From NCBI GenBank assembly GCA_934141575.1, contig CAKPCJ010000008.1:1-43259 (forward strand): a stretch of DNA of 43,259 nt, given 5' to 3'. Both the position numbers and the translations under genes were made by a program. Below are positions 26,620 through 33,950 of the stretch, one piece after another. The DNA is from an uncultured Bacilli bacterium. Lineage in GTDB: Bacteria > Bacillota_I > Bacilli_A > RF39 > UBA660. The first letter of the stretch is position 1, and each line of letters begins with the position of its first letter. Under the pieces are notes generated by a model that did not search any database, had not been told where the DNA came from, and saw nothing but the letters and a program-made list of their open reading frames with translations.

Positions 26620-28395
26620 CTATTTAATGAACCACGTATTTACTATATTGCAATTATCACTATTTGGGGTTGGATTTGGTAAATCAAACGATATTATAAT
26701 TGGAATTTTGAATGCAACTCCAAATGCAACACATGACCCTGATTGCAAACTTTTTAATTTTGTTAAGATTTCCTCTGTCATATTTGGCACCATTTCGGAG
26801 ATATATTTTAAATCAACAGGATGTAACATTCTAAAAATTAAGAAATTGGAACATTGTGATAGTACTGTTTCAGAAAGTTCTGATGGTCTTTGTGATATTA
26901 ATCCTAGTATAACACCATATTTTCTTCCCTCTTTTGTTATTCTCTCAAATATATTGTAGCCTAATAATTCAGTATCAATGTCTTTTTGAACATACCTATG
27001 TGCTTCTTCCAAAACAATATGAAATGGTAGTGATGCACGCTTTTTTAGTGTCGTAGAATAATCGAATAACATTTTAGAATATATTTTTGTAATAGATTTT
27101 GCAAATCTATCATCAACATAATTAATATTAAAATCAATTATTTGAGCCTTTTTCCCATCTCTTGTCAAAATTAATTCTTTGATGTAATCTTCTCTACTAA
27201 TATATTTTTCGTATTTAAAATATGATGCATATTCACTATTTATTAGCGTTTCTAATCTTACTCTTAGCACATTTGTATAATCAAATACTTTATCACTCTT
27301 TAAAATTCCCTCTGATATCATAGAAAATTCAAACGCTTCTCTAAGATTTTCTAGTGTATATGGGAATGTTCCATCTGGTAGGCTTAATTCTAAAGTATTA
27401 TCTATAAATGTTTCTATAAATTGAATTACTAATTGAATTTCATTTAATTTTCCAGAATTATCTATTATTAAACACTGTCTTAATGTACGGATATATCCAG
27501 GTTGTACTATCTTTGATTCAAGATTTAGTTTTTCAGTATTAAATGATGTTAAAATGGCAATTACTTGGTCTCTTACATGTGAAGAATTTTTACCACTAGT
27601 TAATATATCTAACAACGCTTTTGCTATTATATTATTCTTATGTTTTAAAGTTATTTCATCATTTCTACTAAAAACTGTAACTAATTTTAAAGCTTTTTCA
27701 ATTATAGGTAATTGAGTTACAGTAGAAGCTCCTAGTAAGAGTGCTATGTCATCTACTCCTAATAGCCATAATGGTATTTTAACTAATGAAGTATATTCAT
27801 TTTCTGGTTCTCGTGTATTTGTAGTATAAACTTTAAAGTTAATATACTTATTTTCTTCATTTAATTTGCTAAACGCTTTTGTATACTCACCATACGCATC
27901 AAATAAAAATATATTTGCCATATATGGTGCTTGTTCTAACCTAAAAATATTTTGAAATATCCTAGCAACTGAACAAGATTTACCACTACCTGTATTCCCA
28001 AATATTGCAAAATGATTACTAAAAAAATCATTTAAATCGATTTTTACTTTTTGCTGGTTATAAAGCATCAAATTGCCTAATTCAATTAATACTCCATTTT
28101 GATTTGAGTTTGTTAATAATGACAATTCCTCTACTTTTAGCATTCTTACATCTGAATTAAAGGCAGGTTTATTTATAACACCTGCTTTAAATTCATTATT
28201 TATAATTTCACCGTGTAAAATCACAATAGCGTTATCCTGTTCAATAGAGGACATTTCACCTAAAAATGATTTGTCTTTATCCTCTATAATGACATATTTT
28301 CCTGCTAGTGATCCACACTTATCTTTGTCTATTTCTAACTTTATACTTACTTCTTTTCCAACAATGCTTATGATTTTTCCTATACTAAAATTCAT
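26620..28395 (-). CDS. HerA-like hexameric ATPase/translocase (HAS-barrel + FtsK-HerA core)
   Basis: 591 residues. The first 90 form a HAS-barrel-type β domain (IGKIISIVGKEVSIKLE). The P-loop ATPase follows: Walker A GNTGSGKS at 133-140, Walker B HIVLEEAH at 459-466, and SQRPSEL at 501-507 as the sensor/arginine-bearing motif. This is the HerA/DUF87 family of ring translocases that pump duplex DNA, usually with a nuclease (NurA) or, in phage-defence systems, with SIR2, DUF4297 or other effectors. Here the only partner is the unrecognised triple-repeat gene 9 bases upstream; no NurA is visible. Start ATG at 28395 behind AGGAG. Function in repair or defence is open. Confidence 0.9.
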   Translation of the reverse strand: MNFSIGKIISIVGKEVSIKLEIDKDKCGSLAGKYVIIEDKDKSFLGEMSSIEQDNAIVILHGEIINNEFKAGVINKPAFNSDVRMLKVEELSLLTNSNQNGVLIELGNLMLYNQQKVKIDLNDFFSNHFAIFGNTGSGKSCSVARIFQNIFRLEQAPYMANIFLFDAYGEYTKAFSKLNEENKYINFKVYTTNTREPENEYTSLVKIPLWLLGVDDIALLLGASTVTQLPIIEKALKLVTVFSRNDEITLKHKNNIIAKALLDILTSGKNSSHVRDQVIAILTSFNTEKLNLESKIVQPGYIRTLRQCLIIDNSGKLNEIQLVIQFIETFIDNTLELSLPDGTFPYTLENLREAFEFSMISEGILKSDKVFDYTNVLRVRLETLINSEYASYFKYEKYISREDYIKELILTRDGKKAQIIDFNINYVDDRFAKSITKIYSKMLFDYSTTLKKRASLPFHIVLEEAHRYVQKDIDTELLGYNIFERITKEGRKYGVILGLISQRPSELSETVLSQCSNFLIFRMLHPVDLKYISEMVPNMTEEILTKLKSLQSGSCVAFGVAFKIPIIISFDLPNPTPNSDNCNIVNTWFIK

Positions 28396-28404
28396 TCCAT
28401 ACTC

Positions 28405-30117
28405 CTATTGATTTAGTCTGTTTAAAAACTTATCAATTATTTCATTATTTTTAGGCATATTTAATACCATAGTATTTTCTTGATTTTGAAATGAAACATC
28501 TTCATTATTTAACATTTTTTTTATTTTGTCTGCAATTCCTAAAATACTTTCTTCTGATAATGAATTATTTTTTCCAATTACGTATGCGCAAAAATATGGA
28601 TATAATTCATATAATTTATTTTTATCAGATTCACTGAATTCATCTAAATTATATATTTTATCTAAATATTCCATTGATATTTTTGTATCATTAACATATG
28701 ATGATAAGATATCTATATATAAATCTTCTGGTAGTATAAACTGTTTAGAATCTTTATTTAACTTATATACTCTACTAACAAAATTCATAGCTTGTAGCTC
28801 TGTCCATAATTCAGGATTATTTTCCAATGATATATAAGTACCATTAACAATGTCACAATATATAACTGAGTCGTCCTCCATTATTGCAACTTTATAGTCA
28901 TAATAATTCTCGTTGAATTCTATTTTTAATTTTTCTTCTTTTTTAGGCTCTTCCTGTTCTAAATGCTCTTCTTCTATGCTAAATTCATTCATTTCTTGAA
29001 CATATATTAATTTTGGAATTTTTTTAATTTCTGTTAGAGCTTTTGTAGTTGATATTCCGTAGCTTTTTACCCATACATATGCGCAAAAATATGGATATAA
29101 TTCGTAAACTTTTTCAATTCCTGTTTCCTTAACATTATTTGTTTTACACATACTGTAAAGATAATCTGTTAATTCTTTTTCATCAACACTGCTAGTGTAT
29201 ATTTTTATAGCAATTAAAGTTTCTTTTTCTGGAACTTTAAATATTTTATACATAGATGGTTCTACTGAAGAATTATACTCCTTTATGTCTTTTATTTCGT
29301 GTTTAAATAATTTGTTTATAAAGTTCATAGCTTGTAATTCTAGCCACAAATTATTATCATTTTCGCGACATACTAGTTCACCAGTTAATTTATTTGAGTA
29401 AACATAATCTCCTTCTTCTTGACCTTCATATTTACCATTTCTATAGTTAAAGTAATCATTATTAAATGCTATTTCAATTGATTCATCTGCTTTAGGTTCT
29501 ACGTCTTTTTCTACTGCTTGTTCTATTTCTTCTTTTGGTTCTTCTTCATTTATAACAGATTTTGAACTTTGAACAACTAAATCTTCCTCTTTAACTTCAT
29601 TTTTGGCAGTTTTATCAAACCTTTTTATAATATTCTCTATTTCTTTTTCGTCCATATCATCGTTATTACATAAAAGAACATATGCATAAAGATAAGGATA
29701 TAGTTCTTTTACTCTATCTCTATCTTTTTGATTTAAGTTATTTTCTGTACATATATCATCGATGTCATCTACTATATCTGCATAAACTTCACTATCACCA
29801 TCTAAAATTTTACTACATTTATATGTGATAGTATTGTAGTCTTCAATTGGCATACAGAAATCATGTTTTCTTTTCTTAGCAAAAAGTCCTGATTTTAAGT
29901 CATCTTCACCTTCAATTTCATCATGATATATTATATATATACAATTCATGGCTTGTAGTTCTAACCATAATTCATAATCATTTTCACGAGTAACTGTTTT
30001 TTTCTTCTTCATGTGTTTGTAAGCATATGGACTATTTTCACTTTCTCTTATTCTATTGTATTGTTCAACTAATTTATAGTCAAATTCTATTGTTTCGTTT
30101 TTTCTACTCTTTCCCAT
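28405..30117 (-). CDS. Triple-repeat protein of unknown family, partner of HerA-like ATPase
   Basis: 570 residues from ATG at 30117 (MGKSRKNE), which has AAGGTGAT upstream; a GTG inside that site is rejected. I do not recognise the family. Three diverged copies of one roughly 150-residue module start near residues 10, 215 and 405. Each copy has a short β hairpin, the block EN-x2-x-LWLELQAMN (ENDYELWLELQAMNCI, ENDNNLWLELQAMNFI, ENNPELWTELQAMNFV) and, about 75 residues later, ELYPYxxAYV. Acidic linkers (EEEPKEEIEQAVEKD, EEEHLEQEEPKKEEK) join them. No signal peptide, membrane span or nuclease motif. First gene of the operon with the HerA-like ATPase, so it probably binds that ring. Confidence 0.85.
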   Translation of the reverse strand: MGKSRKNETIEFDYKLVEQYNRIRESENSPYAYKHMKKKKTVTRENDYELWLELQAMNCIYIIYHDEIEGEDDLKSGLFAKKRKHDFCMPIEDYNTITYKCSKILDGDSEVYADIVDDIDDICTENNLNQKDRDRVKELYPYLYAYVLLCNNDDMDEKEIENIIKRFDKTAKNEVKEEDLVVQSSKSVINEEEPKEEIEQAVEKDVEPKADESIEIAFNNDYFNYRNGKYEGQEEGDYVYSNKLTGELVCRENDNNLWLELQAMNFINKLFKHEIKDIKEYNSSVEPSMYKIFKVPEKETLIAIKIYTSSVDEKELTDYLYSMCKTNNVKETGIEKVYELYPYFCAYVWVKSYGISTTKALTEIKKIPKLIYVQEMNEFSIEEEHLEQEEPKKEEKLKIEFNENYYDYKVAIMEDDSVIYCDIVNGTYISLENNPELWTELQAMNFVSRVYKLNKDSKQFILPEDLYIDILSSYVNDTKISMEYLDKIYNLDEFSESDKNKLYELYPYFCAYVIGKNNSLSEESILGIADKIKKMLNNEDVSFQNQENTMVLNMPKNNEIIDKFLNRLNQ

Positions 30118-30135
30118 AATTATCACCTTATTATC

Positions 30136-30144
30136 AGTATATCA
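30136..30144 (-). promoter_or_regulatory. Extended -10 promoter of the HerA-like operon
   Basis: TGATATACT on the minus strand, 18 bases upstream of the start codon; no good -35. Confidence 0.5.
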
Positions 30145-30202
30145 TGTATCTTATAATTTTTGGATATTAAATTTAATTTTTTTTGTTTATTTACAATTAA
30201 TT

Positions 30203-30235
30203 TATAAAATAAAAACCTCATATATAATGAGGTTT
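30203..30235 (-). terminator. Terminator of pnp
   Basis: Minus-strand arms AAACCTCAT and ATGAGGTTT, followed by TTATTTTA, six bases after the pnp stop. Confidence 0.8.
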
Positions 30236-30240
30236 ATTTA

Positions 30241-32400
30241 CTATTCATTTTCTGATTCTTTTTCTTTTTTTAAGGCATCTTTTCTAGAAAGATTAAGTTT
30301 TCCTCTATCGTCAAATCCAGTTGCTTTTACTAATATCTCATCTCCTAAAGATACTATATCGCTAACCTTTTCCACATGTTTTTCGTCTAATTGAGATATT
30401 CTTACTAATCCTTCACATCCAGGCCATATTTCTACAAAGCATCCAAAATCTTTTATTTTAACTACTTTTCCAGTATATATTTTGCCAATTTCCACTTCTT
30501 TAACTACATCTAAAATCATATTTTTTGTTTTTTCAATAACTTCTTTATCTTTGTGATAAATAACTACTCGCCCATCATCTTCAAGGTCAACTTTTACTGC
30601 ATTTATATCTGTTACTGATTTAACATCACTAGCATCACAAATAATCTTTGTAATCATTTCTCCGCCTTTTCCTATGACATCTTTTATTTTAACAGGATTT
30701 ATCATAAATGTTTCCATTTTTGGAGCATACTTAGATAATTCTTTTCTTGGTTCTTTAATTACGCTTTCCATCAAGTCAAGTATTTGCATTCTAGCTTGTT
30801 TTGCTTGTTCTAACGCTTCTTTTAATATCTGCTTAGTTATACCTTTTATTTTTATATCCATTTGTAATGAACAAATACCATTTCTAGTTCCTGCAACTTT
30901 AAAGTCCATATCTCCTAAATGGTCTTCCATACCTTGTATATCTGTCAATATTGTATAATCATCACCATTAGTTATTAATCCCATTGCAATACCCGCTACT
31001 GGAGCTTTTATAGGAACACCTGCTGCCATAAGTGATAGACATCCTGCGCAAATTGAAGCCTGGCTTGATGAACCATTACTTTCTAGTATTTCTGATACTA
31101 CTCTTATTGTATAAGGAAATTCTTCTTCACTTGGTATAACTTGTGAAAGTGCTCTTTCACCAAGGGCCCCATGTCCAATTTCTCTTCTACCAGGGCTTCC
31201 ATATCTTCCTGTTTCTCCTACTGAAAATGCGGGAAAGTTATAATGCAACATGAATCTTTTTGTTTCCTCAATTTCTATTCCGTCTAGTACTTGGTTCTCC
31301 CCTAATGAACCTAAGGTAGTAATACTTAAACTTTGTGTTTGACCTCTTGTAAATAATGCAGAACCATGAGTTCTAGGTAAAATATCAATAGAAGCCGATA
31401 AAGGTCTAATTTCTGTCATTGTTCTTCCATCAGGCCTTATATGTTCCATAACTACTATTTTTCTAAATTCATCATATTCTATTCTGTCTAGTTCTTGTCT
31501 TACTTCAGCTAAAAGTACTTTTAAATCTTCTTCCTTCAAGTTTTCATTTTCAGTTTCGTACATTTTAATTATTTCTTCTTTTAGCTCATCAATAGCGGCA
31601 TATCTTTCTAGCTTTTCTTTTATTTTTAAGTTCTCTCTCATTTTTACAGTTGCTAATTCCGCTATTCTTTCTTTCATATCTGAGGTTGCTTCAAGAACTT
31701 CGTACTCCATTTTTTCTTTTCCAATTTCTTTGATTATTTGTTCTTGGAAGCCTACTAATTCTTTGATTGCTTCATGCCCAAACATAAGTGCTTCTAACAT
31801 TACATCTTCGGAAATTTCTTTACTTCCAGCTTCAACCATGTTGATGGCATCCTTAGTACCAGCAACTGTTAATTGTAGTGTACATTTTTTTAACTCTTCT
31901 TTAGTTGGATTTATTACAAAATTTCCATCTACAAGTCCAACTATTACACCAGCAATTGGTCCATCAAATGGAATTTCACTAATACATGTACATAATGATG
32001 ATCCAAACATTGCTGTCATTTCTGGACTATTATCTTGATCTACAGACAATACTGTATTTACGATTTGTACTTCATTCTTGAAACCTTCTTTAAATAATGG
32101 TCTCATTGGTCTATCTATCATTCTAGCACTTAAAGTTGCATTTTCACTTGGTCTACCTTCTCTTGGTATGAAGCCACCAGGTATTTTACCTACTGAATAT
32201 AGTTTTTCTTGGAATAATACCATTAATGGAAAAAAATCAGACAAAAGATTTACATTTTTTGATACAACTGCTGTTGATAATACAACCGTATCTTCATATC
32301 TTACTAGAACAGCGCCATTTGCTTGTTTTGCTAATTCGCCATGTTCTACTACTATTTTTCTTCCTCTAAAATTAAATTCAAATACTTTTTTTTGTTCCAT
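30241..32400 (-). CDS. pnp: Polyribonucleotide nucleotidyltransferase (PNPase)
   Basis: 719 residues, the usual bacterial length. Two RNase PH domains (about 10-230 and 320-545) with the active-site block GRREIGHGALGERAL and DITDIQG-type TDIQGMEDHLGDMDFK, then a KH domain (INPVKIKDVIGKGGEMI, about 560-615) and an S1 domain (GKIYTGKVVKIKDFGCFVEI, about 625-695). It degrades RNA 3'-5' using phosphate and forms a trimer in the cytoplasm. rpsO, the common upstream neighbour, is not here; instead pnp follows the rplT operon terminator and has its own extended -10 promoter. Confidence 0.98.
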   Translation of the reverse strand: MEQKKVFEFNFRGRKIVVEHGELAKQANGAVLVRYEDTVVLSTAVVSKNVNLLSDFFPLMVLFQEKLYSVGKIPGGFIPREGRPSENATLSARMIDRPMRPLFKEGFKNEVQIVNTVLSVDQDNSPEMTAMFGSSLCTCISEIPFDGPIAGVIVGLVDGNFVINPTKEELKKCTLQLTVAGTKDAINMVEAGSKEISEDVMLEALMFGHEAIKELVGFQEQIIKEIGKEKMEYEVLEATSDMKERIAELATVKMRENLKIKEKLERYAAIDELKEEIIKMYETENENLKEEDLKVLLAEVRQELDRIEYDEFRKIVVMEHIRPDGRTMTEIRPLSASIDILPRTHGSALFTRGQTQSLSITTLGSLGENQVLDGIEIEETKRFMLHYNFPAFSVGETGRYGSPGRREIGHGALGERALSQVIPSEEEFPYTIRVVSEILESNGSSSQASICAGCLSLMAAGVPIKAPVAGIAMGLITNGDDYTILTDIQGMEDHLGDMDFKVAGTRNGICSLQMDIKIKGITKQILKEALEQAKQARMQILDLMESVIKEPRKELSKYAPKMETFMINPVKIKDVIGKGGEMITKIICDASDVKSVTDINAVKVDLEDDGRVVIYHKDKEVIEKTKNMILDVVKEVEIGKIYTGKVVKIKDFGCFVEIWPGCEGLVRISQLDEKHVEKVSDIVSLGDEILVKATGFDDRGKLNLSRKDALKKEKESENE

Positions 32401-32431
32401 AAACTTCTCCTAACATTTTACATCTATGCCT

Positions 32432-32440
32432 ATTATAACA
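32432..32440 (-). promoter_or_regulatory. Extended -10 promoter of pnp
   Basis: TGTTATAAT on the minus strand directly after the rplT terminator. Confidence 0.55.
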
Positions 32441-32447
32441 CAAAAGT

Positions 32448-32473
32448 AAAAAAAAAGTTGATAATCAACTTTT
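32448..32473 (-). terminator. Terminator of the infC-rpmI-rplT operon
   Basis: Arms AAAAGTTGA and TCAACTTTT, three-base loop, then nine T; overlaps the rplT stop at 32472. Confidence 0.85.
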
Positions 32474-33008
32474 ATTCTTCAGTTTTCTTAGCTCTTGTTG
32501 TTTTTTTAGCAGTTGTTCCTTCTGTTTTTTTAGCTGTTGTCTTTTTTGGAGCTTTTTCTTCTTTTACTTCTTCAGTAGCTTTTTTAGTTGAAGCTTTCTT
32601 AGGAGCTTTAACTTCTTCTACTTTTTTTACTTCTGCTTTTGCTACTGCTTTTCCTTCTAATCCAGATTTAGCAATTGAAACTAAATCTGCAAATGTTTCA
32701 GGTGAATCAATAGCTATTTCAGATAACATTTTTCTGTTTACTGTTACTCCAGCTTTATTAAGACCATTTATAAATTTAGAATAGCTTATATCATTTAAAC
32801 GACATGCAGCATTAATTCTTGTAATCCATAATTTTCTGAAGTTTCTTTTATTTTGTCTTCTATCTCTATATGCATATTGATATGAATGCATTAATTGTTC
32901 TTTTGCAGTTTTATATAGTCTATGTTTACTGCCAAAGTAACCTTTTGCTTGTTTTAATATTTTCTTATGACGTGCCTTAGTTTGAACACCACTTTTAACT
33001 CTTGCCAT
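32472..33008 (-). CDS. rplT: Ribosomal protein L20 with long charged C-terminal extension
   Basis: 178 residues; L20 normally has about 118. The core (1-118: MARVKSGVQTKARHKKILKQ, FRKLWITRINAACRLNDISY, NRKMLSEIAIDSPETFADLV) is standard and binds 23S rRNA during 50S assembly. Residues about 120-178 are a Lys/Ala/Glu/Thr-rich low-complexity tail with repeats such as APKKASTKKAT and EEKAPKKTTAKKT, resembling histone-H1-like or disordered RNA-binding tails. Third gene of the operon, 13 bases after rpmI, Shine-Dalgarno AAGGAGG. L20 is the known feedback repressor of this operon in Bacillus; the leader upstream of infC supports the same here. Confidence 0.96.
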   Translation of the reverse strand: MARVKSGVQTKARHKKILKQAKGYFGSKHRLYKTAKEQLMHSYQYAYRDRRQNKRNFRKLWITRINAACRLNDISYSKFINGLNKAGVTVNRKMLSEIAIDSPETFADLVSIAKSGLEGKAVAKAEVKKVEEVKAPKKASTKKATEEVKEEKAPKKTTAKKTEGTTAKKTTRAKKTEE

Positions 33009-33021
33009 GTGTTATTCCTCC

Positions 33022-33216
33022 TTAAATAAGATCTTTCAATCTGTTGTAATCAGCTCTACTTAATGTAGATCCTGCTCTTTTCTTTCTATTTATTTTAGTT
33101 GTTTGTTTTCCTGTATTATGTCTGCTTCCTGGGCGACCAGTTGTTATTGTTCCACTTGGTCTAACATTTAATACTTTGCTTATTCCCTTATGTGTTTTTT
33201 GAGTTTTCTTTGCCAT
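33022..33216 (-). CDS. rpmI: Ribosomal protein L35
   Basis: 64 residues, family length. MAKKTQKTHKGISKVLNVRP at the start and the basic C-terminus KKRAGSTLSRADYNRLKDL are typical of L35 of the 50S subunit. Lies between infC and rplT with gaps of 13 bases, Shine-Dalgarno AAGGAGG. Order infC-rpmI-rplT is universal in bacteria. Confidence 0.96.
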   Translation of the reverse strand: MAKKTQKTHKGISKVLNVRPSGTITTGRPGSRHNTGKQTTKINRKKRAGSTLSRADYNRLKDLI

Positions 33217-33229
33217 GTATATTTCCTCC

Positions 33230-33757
33230 TTAATTTTTCTTAGGTACTAGTAACATTGTCATGTTTCTACCTTCCAATTTAGGTTGTTCACCTATTTCTG
33301 ATATTTCGCTAAGTCTTTCTGCAAATCTAAGCAATACTTCTTTTCCTAACTCAGTATGAGCCATTTCACGACCTTTGAATCTTATAGTTACGCGAATTTT
33401 GTTATTTTTCTTTAAATGTTTTTCAACATTTTTAACTCTAGTTTCAAAGTCATGTACATCAATATTAACAGATAATCTAAACTCTTTTAACTCTTGTATA
33501 TTTTCTCTAGATTTCTTTTCTGACTCTTTTTGTTTTTTGTTTCTCTCATATTTGAATTTATTGTAATCCATTATTTTACAAACTGGTGGATTAGCATTTC
33601 CATTCATTAAAACTAAATCAAATCCAGCATAAGATGCTAATGTTAAAGCATCTTCTCTCTTCTTCACTCCAAGTTGTTCTCCCTTTGGTCCTATTACTAA
33701 AACCTGAGGATGTTTTATCTTGTCATTAATTAACATATCCTTGTCGTTTGCTATAAT
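33230..33757 (-). CDS. infC: Translation initiation factor IF-3, non-canonical start codon
   Basis: About 175 residues. Body: MLINDKIKHPQVLVIGPKGE, ANPPVCKIMDYNKFKYE at the end of the N-domain, and C-domain RVTIRFKGREMAHTELG. It blocks premature subunit joining and proofreads start codons on the 30S. The first ATG (33734-33736) lies 27 bases from the ribosome site. GGAGG (33764-33768) points instead to ATT at 33755-33757 (6-base gap) or ATA at 33752-33754 (9-base gap), followed in frame by GCA AAC GAC AAG GAT. A TGA stop immediately precedes the ATT. IF-3 genes classically start at AUU/AUA and are autoregulated by this, so I choose ATT. Confidence 0.93.
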   Translation of the reverse strand: MIANDKDMLINDKIKHPQVLVIGPKGEQLGVKKREDALTLASYAGFDLVLMNGNANPPVCKIMDYNKFKYERNKKQKESEKKSRENIQELKEFRLSVNIDVHDFETRVKNVEKHLKKNNKIRVTIRFKGREMAHTELGKEVLLRFAERLSEISEIGEQPKLEGRNMTMLLVPKKN

Positions 33758-33768
33758 TCAGCACCTCC

Positions 33769-33798
33769 GAAAAAAAGTGAACATTGCGTATGTTCACT
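33769..33798 (-). terminator. Attenuator hairpin in the infC leader
   Basis: Arms AGTGAACAT and ATGTTCACT with a T-run of seven, placed between the promoter and the infC ribosome site, so it must be regulated rather than final. Confidence 0.85.
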
Positions 33799-33895
33799 CT
33801 AATAACCTTTATATTAACCATAATTATATAGGCATTAGACCTATTGCTTTAGCAATCAGGTGGATGAACACATCGCTTTCCTCTTTAAATTTTAC
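33769..33895 (-). promoter_or_regulatory. L20-type leader of the infC-rpmI-rplT operon
   Basis: A roughly 130-base untranslated leader. It contains a hairpin CCTGATTGC/GCAATAGG near 33840-33865, the segment TGTTCA near 33870 which can pair with TGAACA of the terminator arm (possible antiterminator), and then the attenuator hairpin. Firmicutes L20 leaders have this arrangement and let L20 promote termination. Assignment to that family is by position and layout only. Confidence 0.65.
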
Positions 33896-33901
33896 TTTTA
33901 T

Positions 33902-33930
33902 AGTATATTAAATATTCTTTATTTTGTCAA
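33902..33930 (-). promoter_or_regulatory. Promoter of the infC operon
   Basis: Consensus -35 TTGACA (33925-33930), 17-base spacer, -10 TATACT (33902-33907). Confidence 0.85.
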
Positions 33931-33950
33931 TATTTATTTATAATTTTTAT

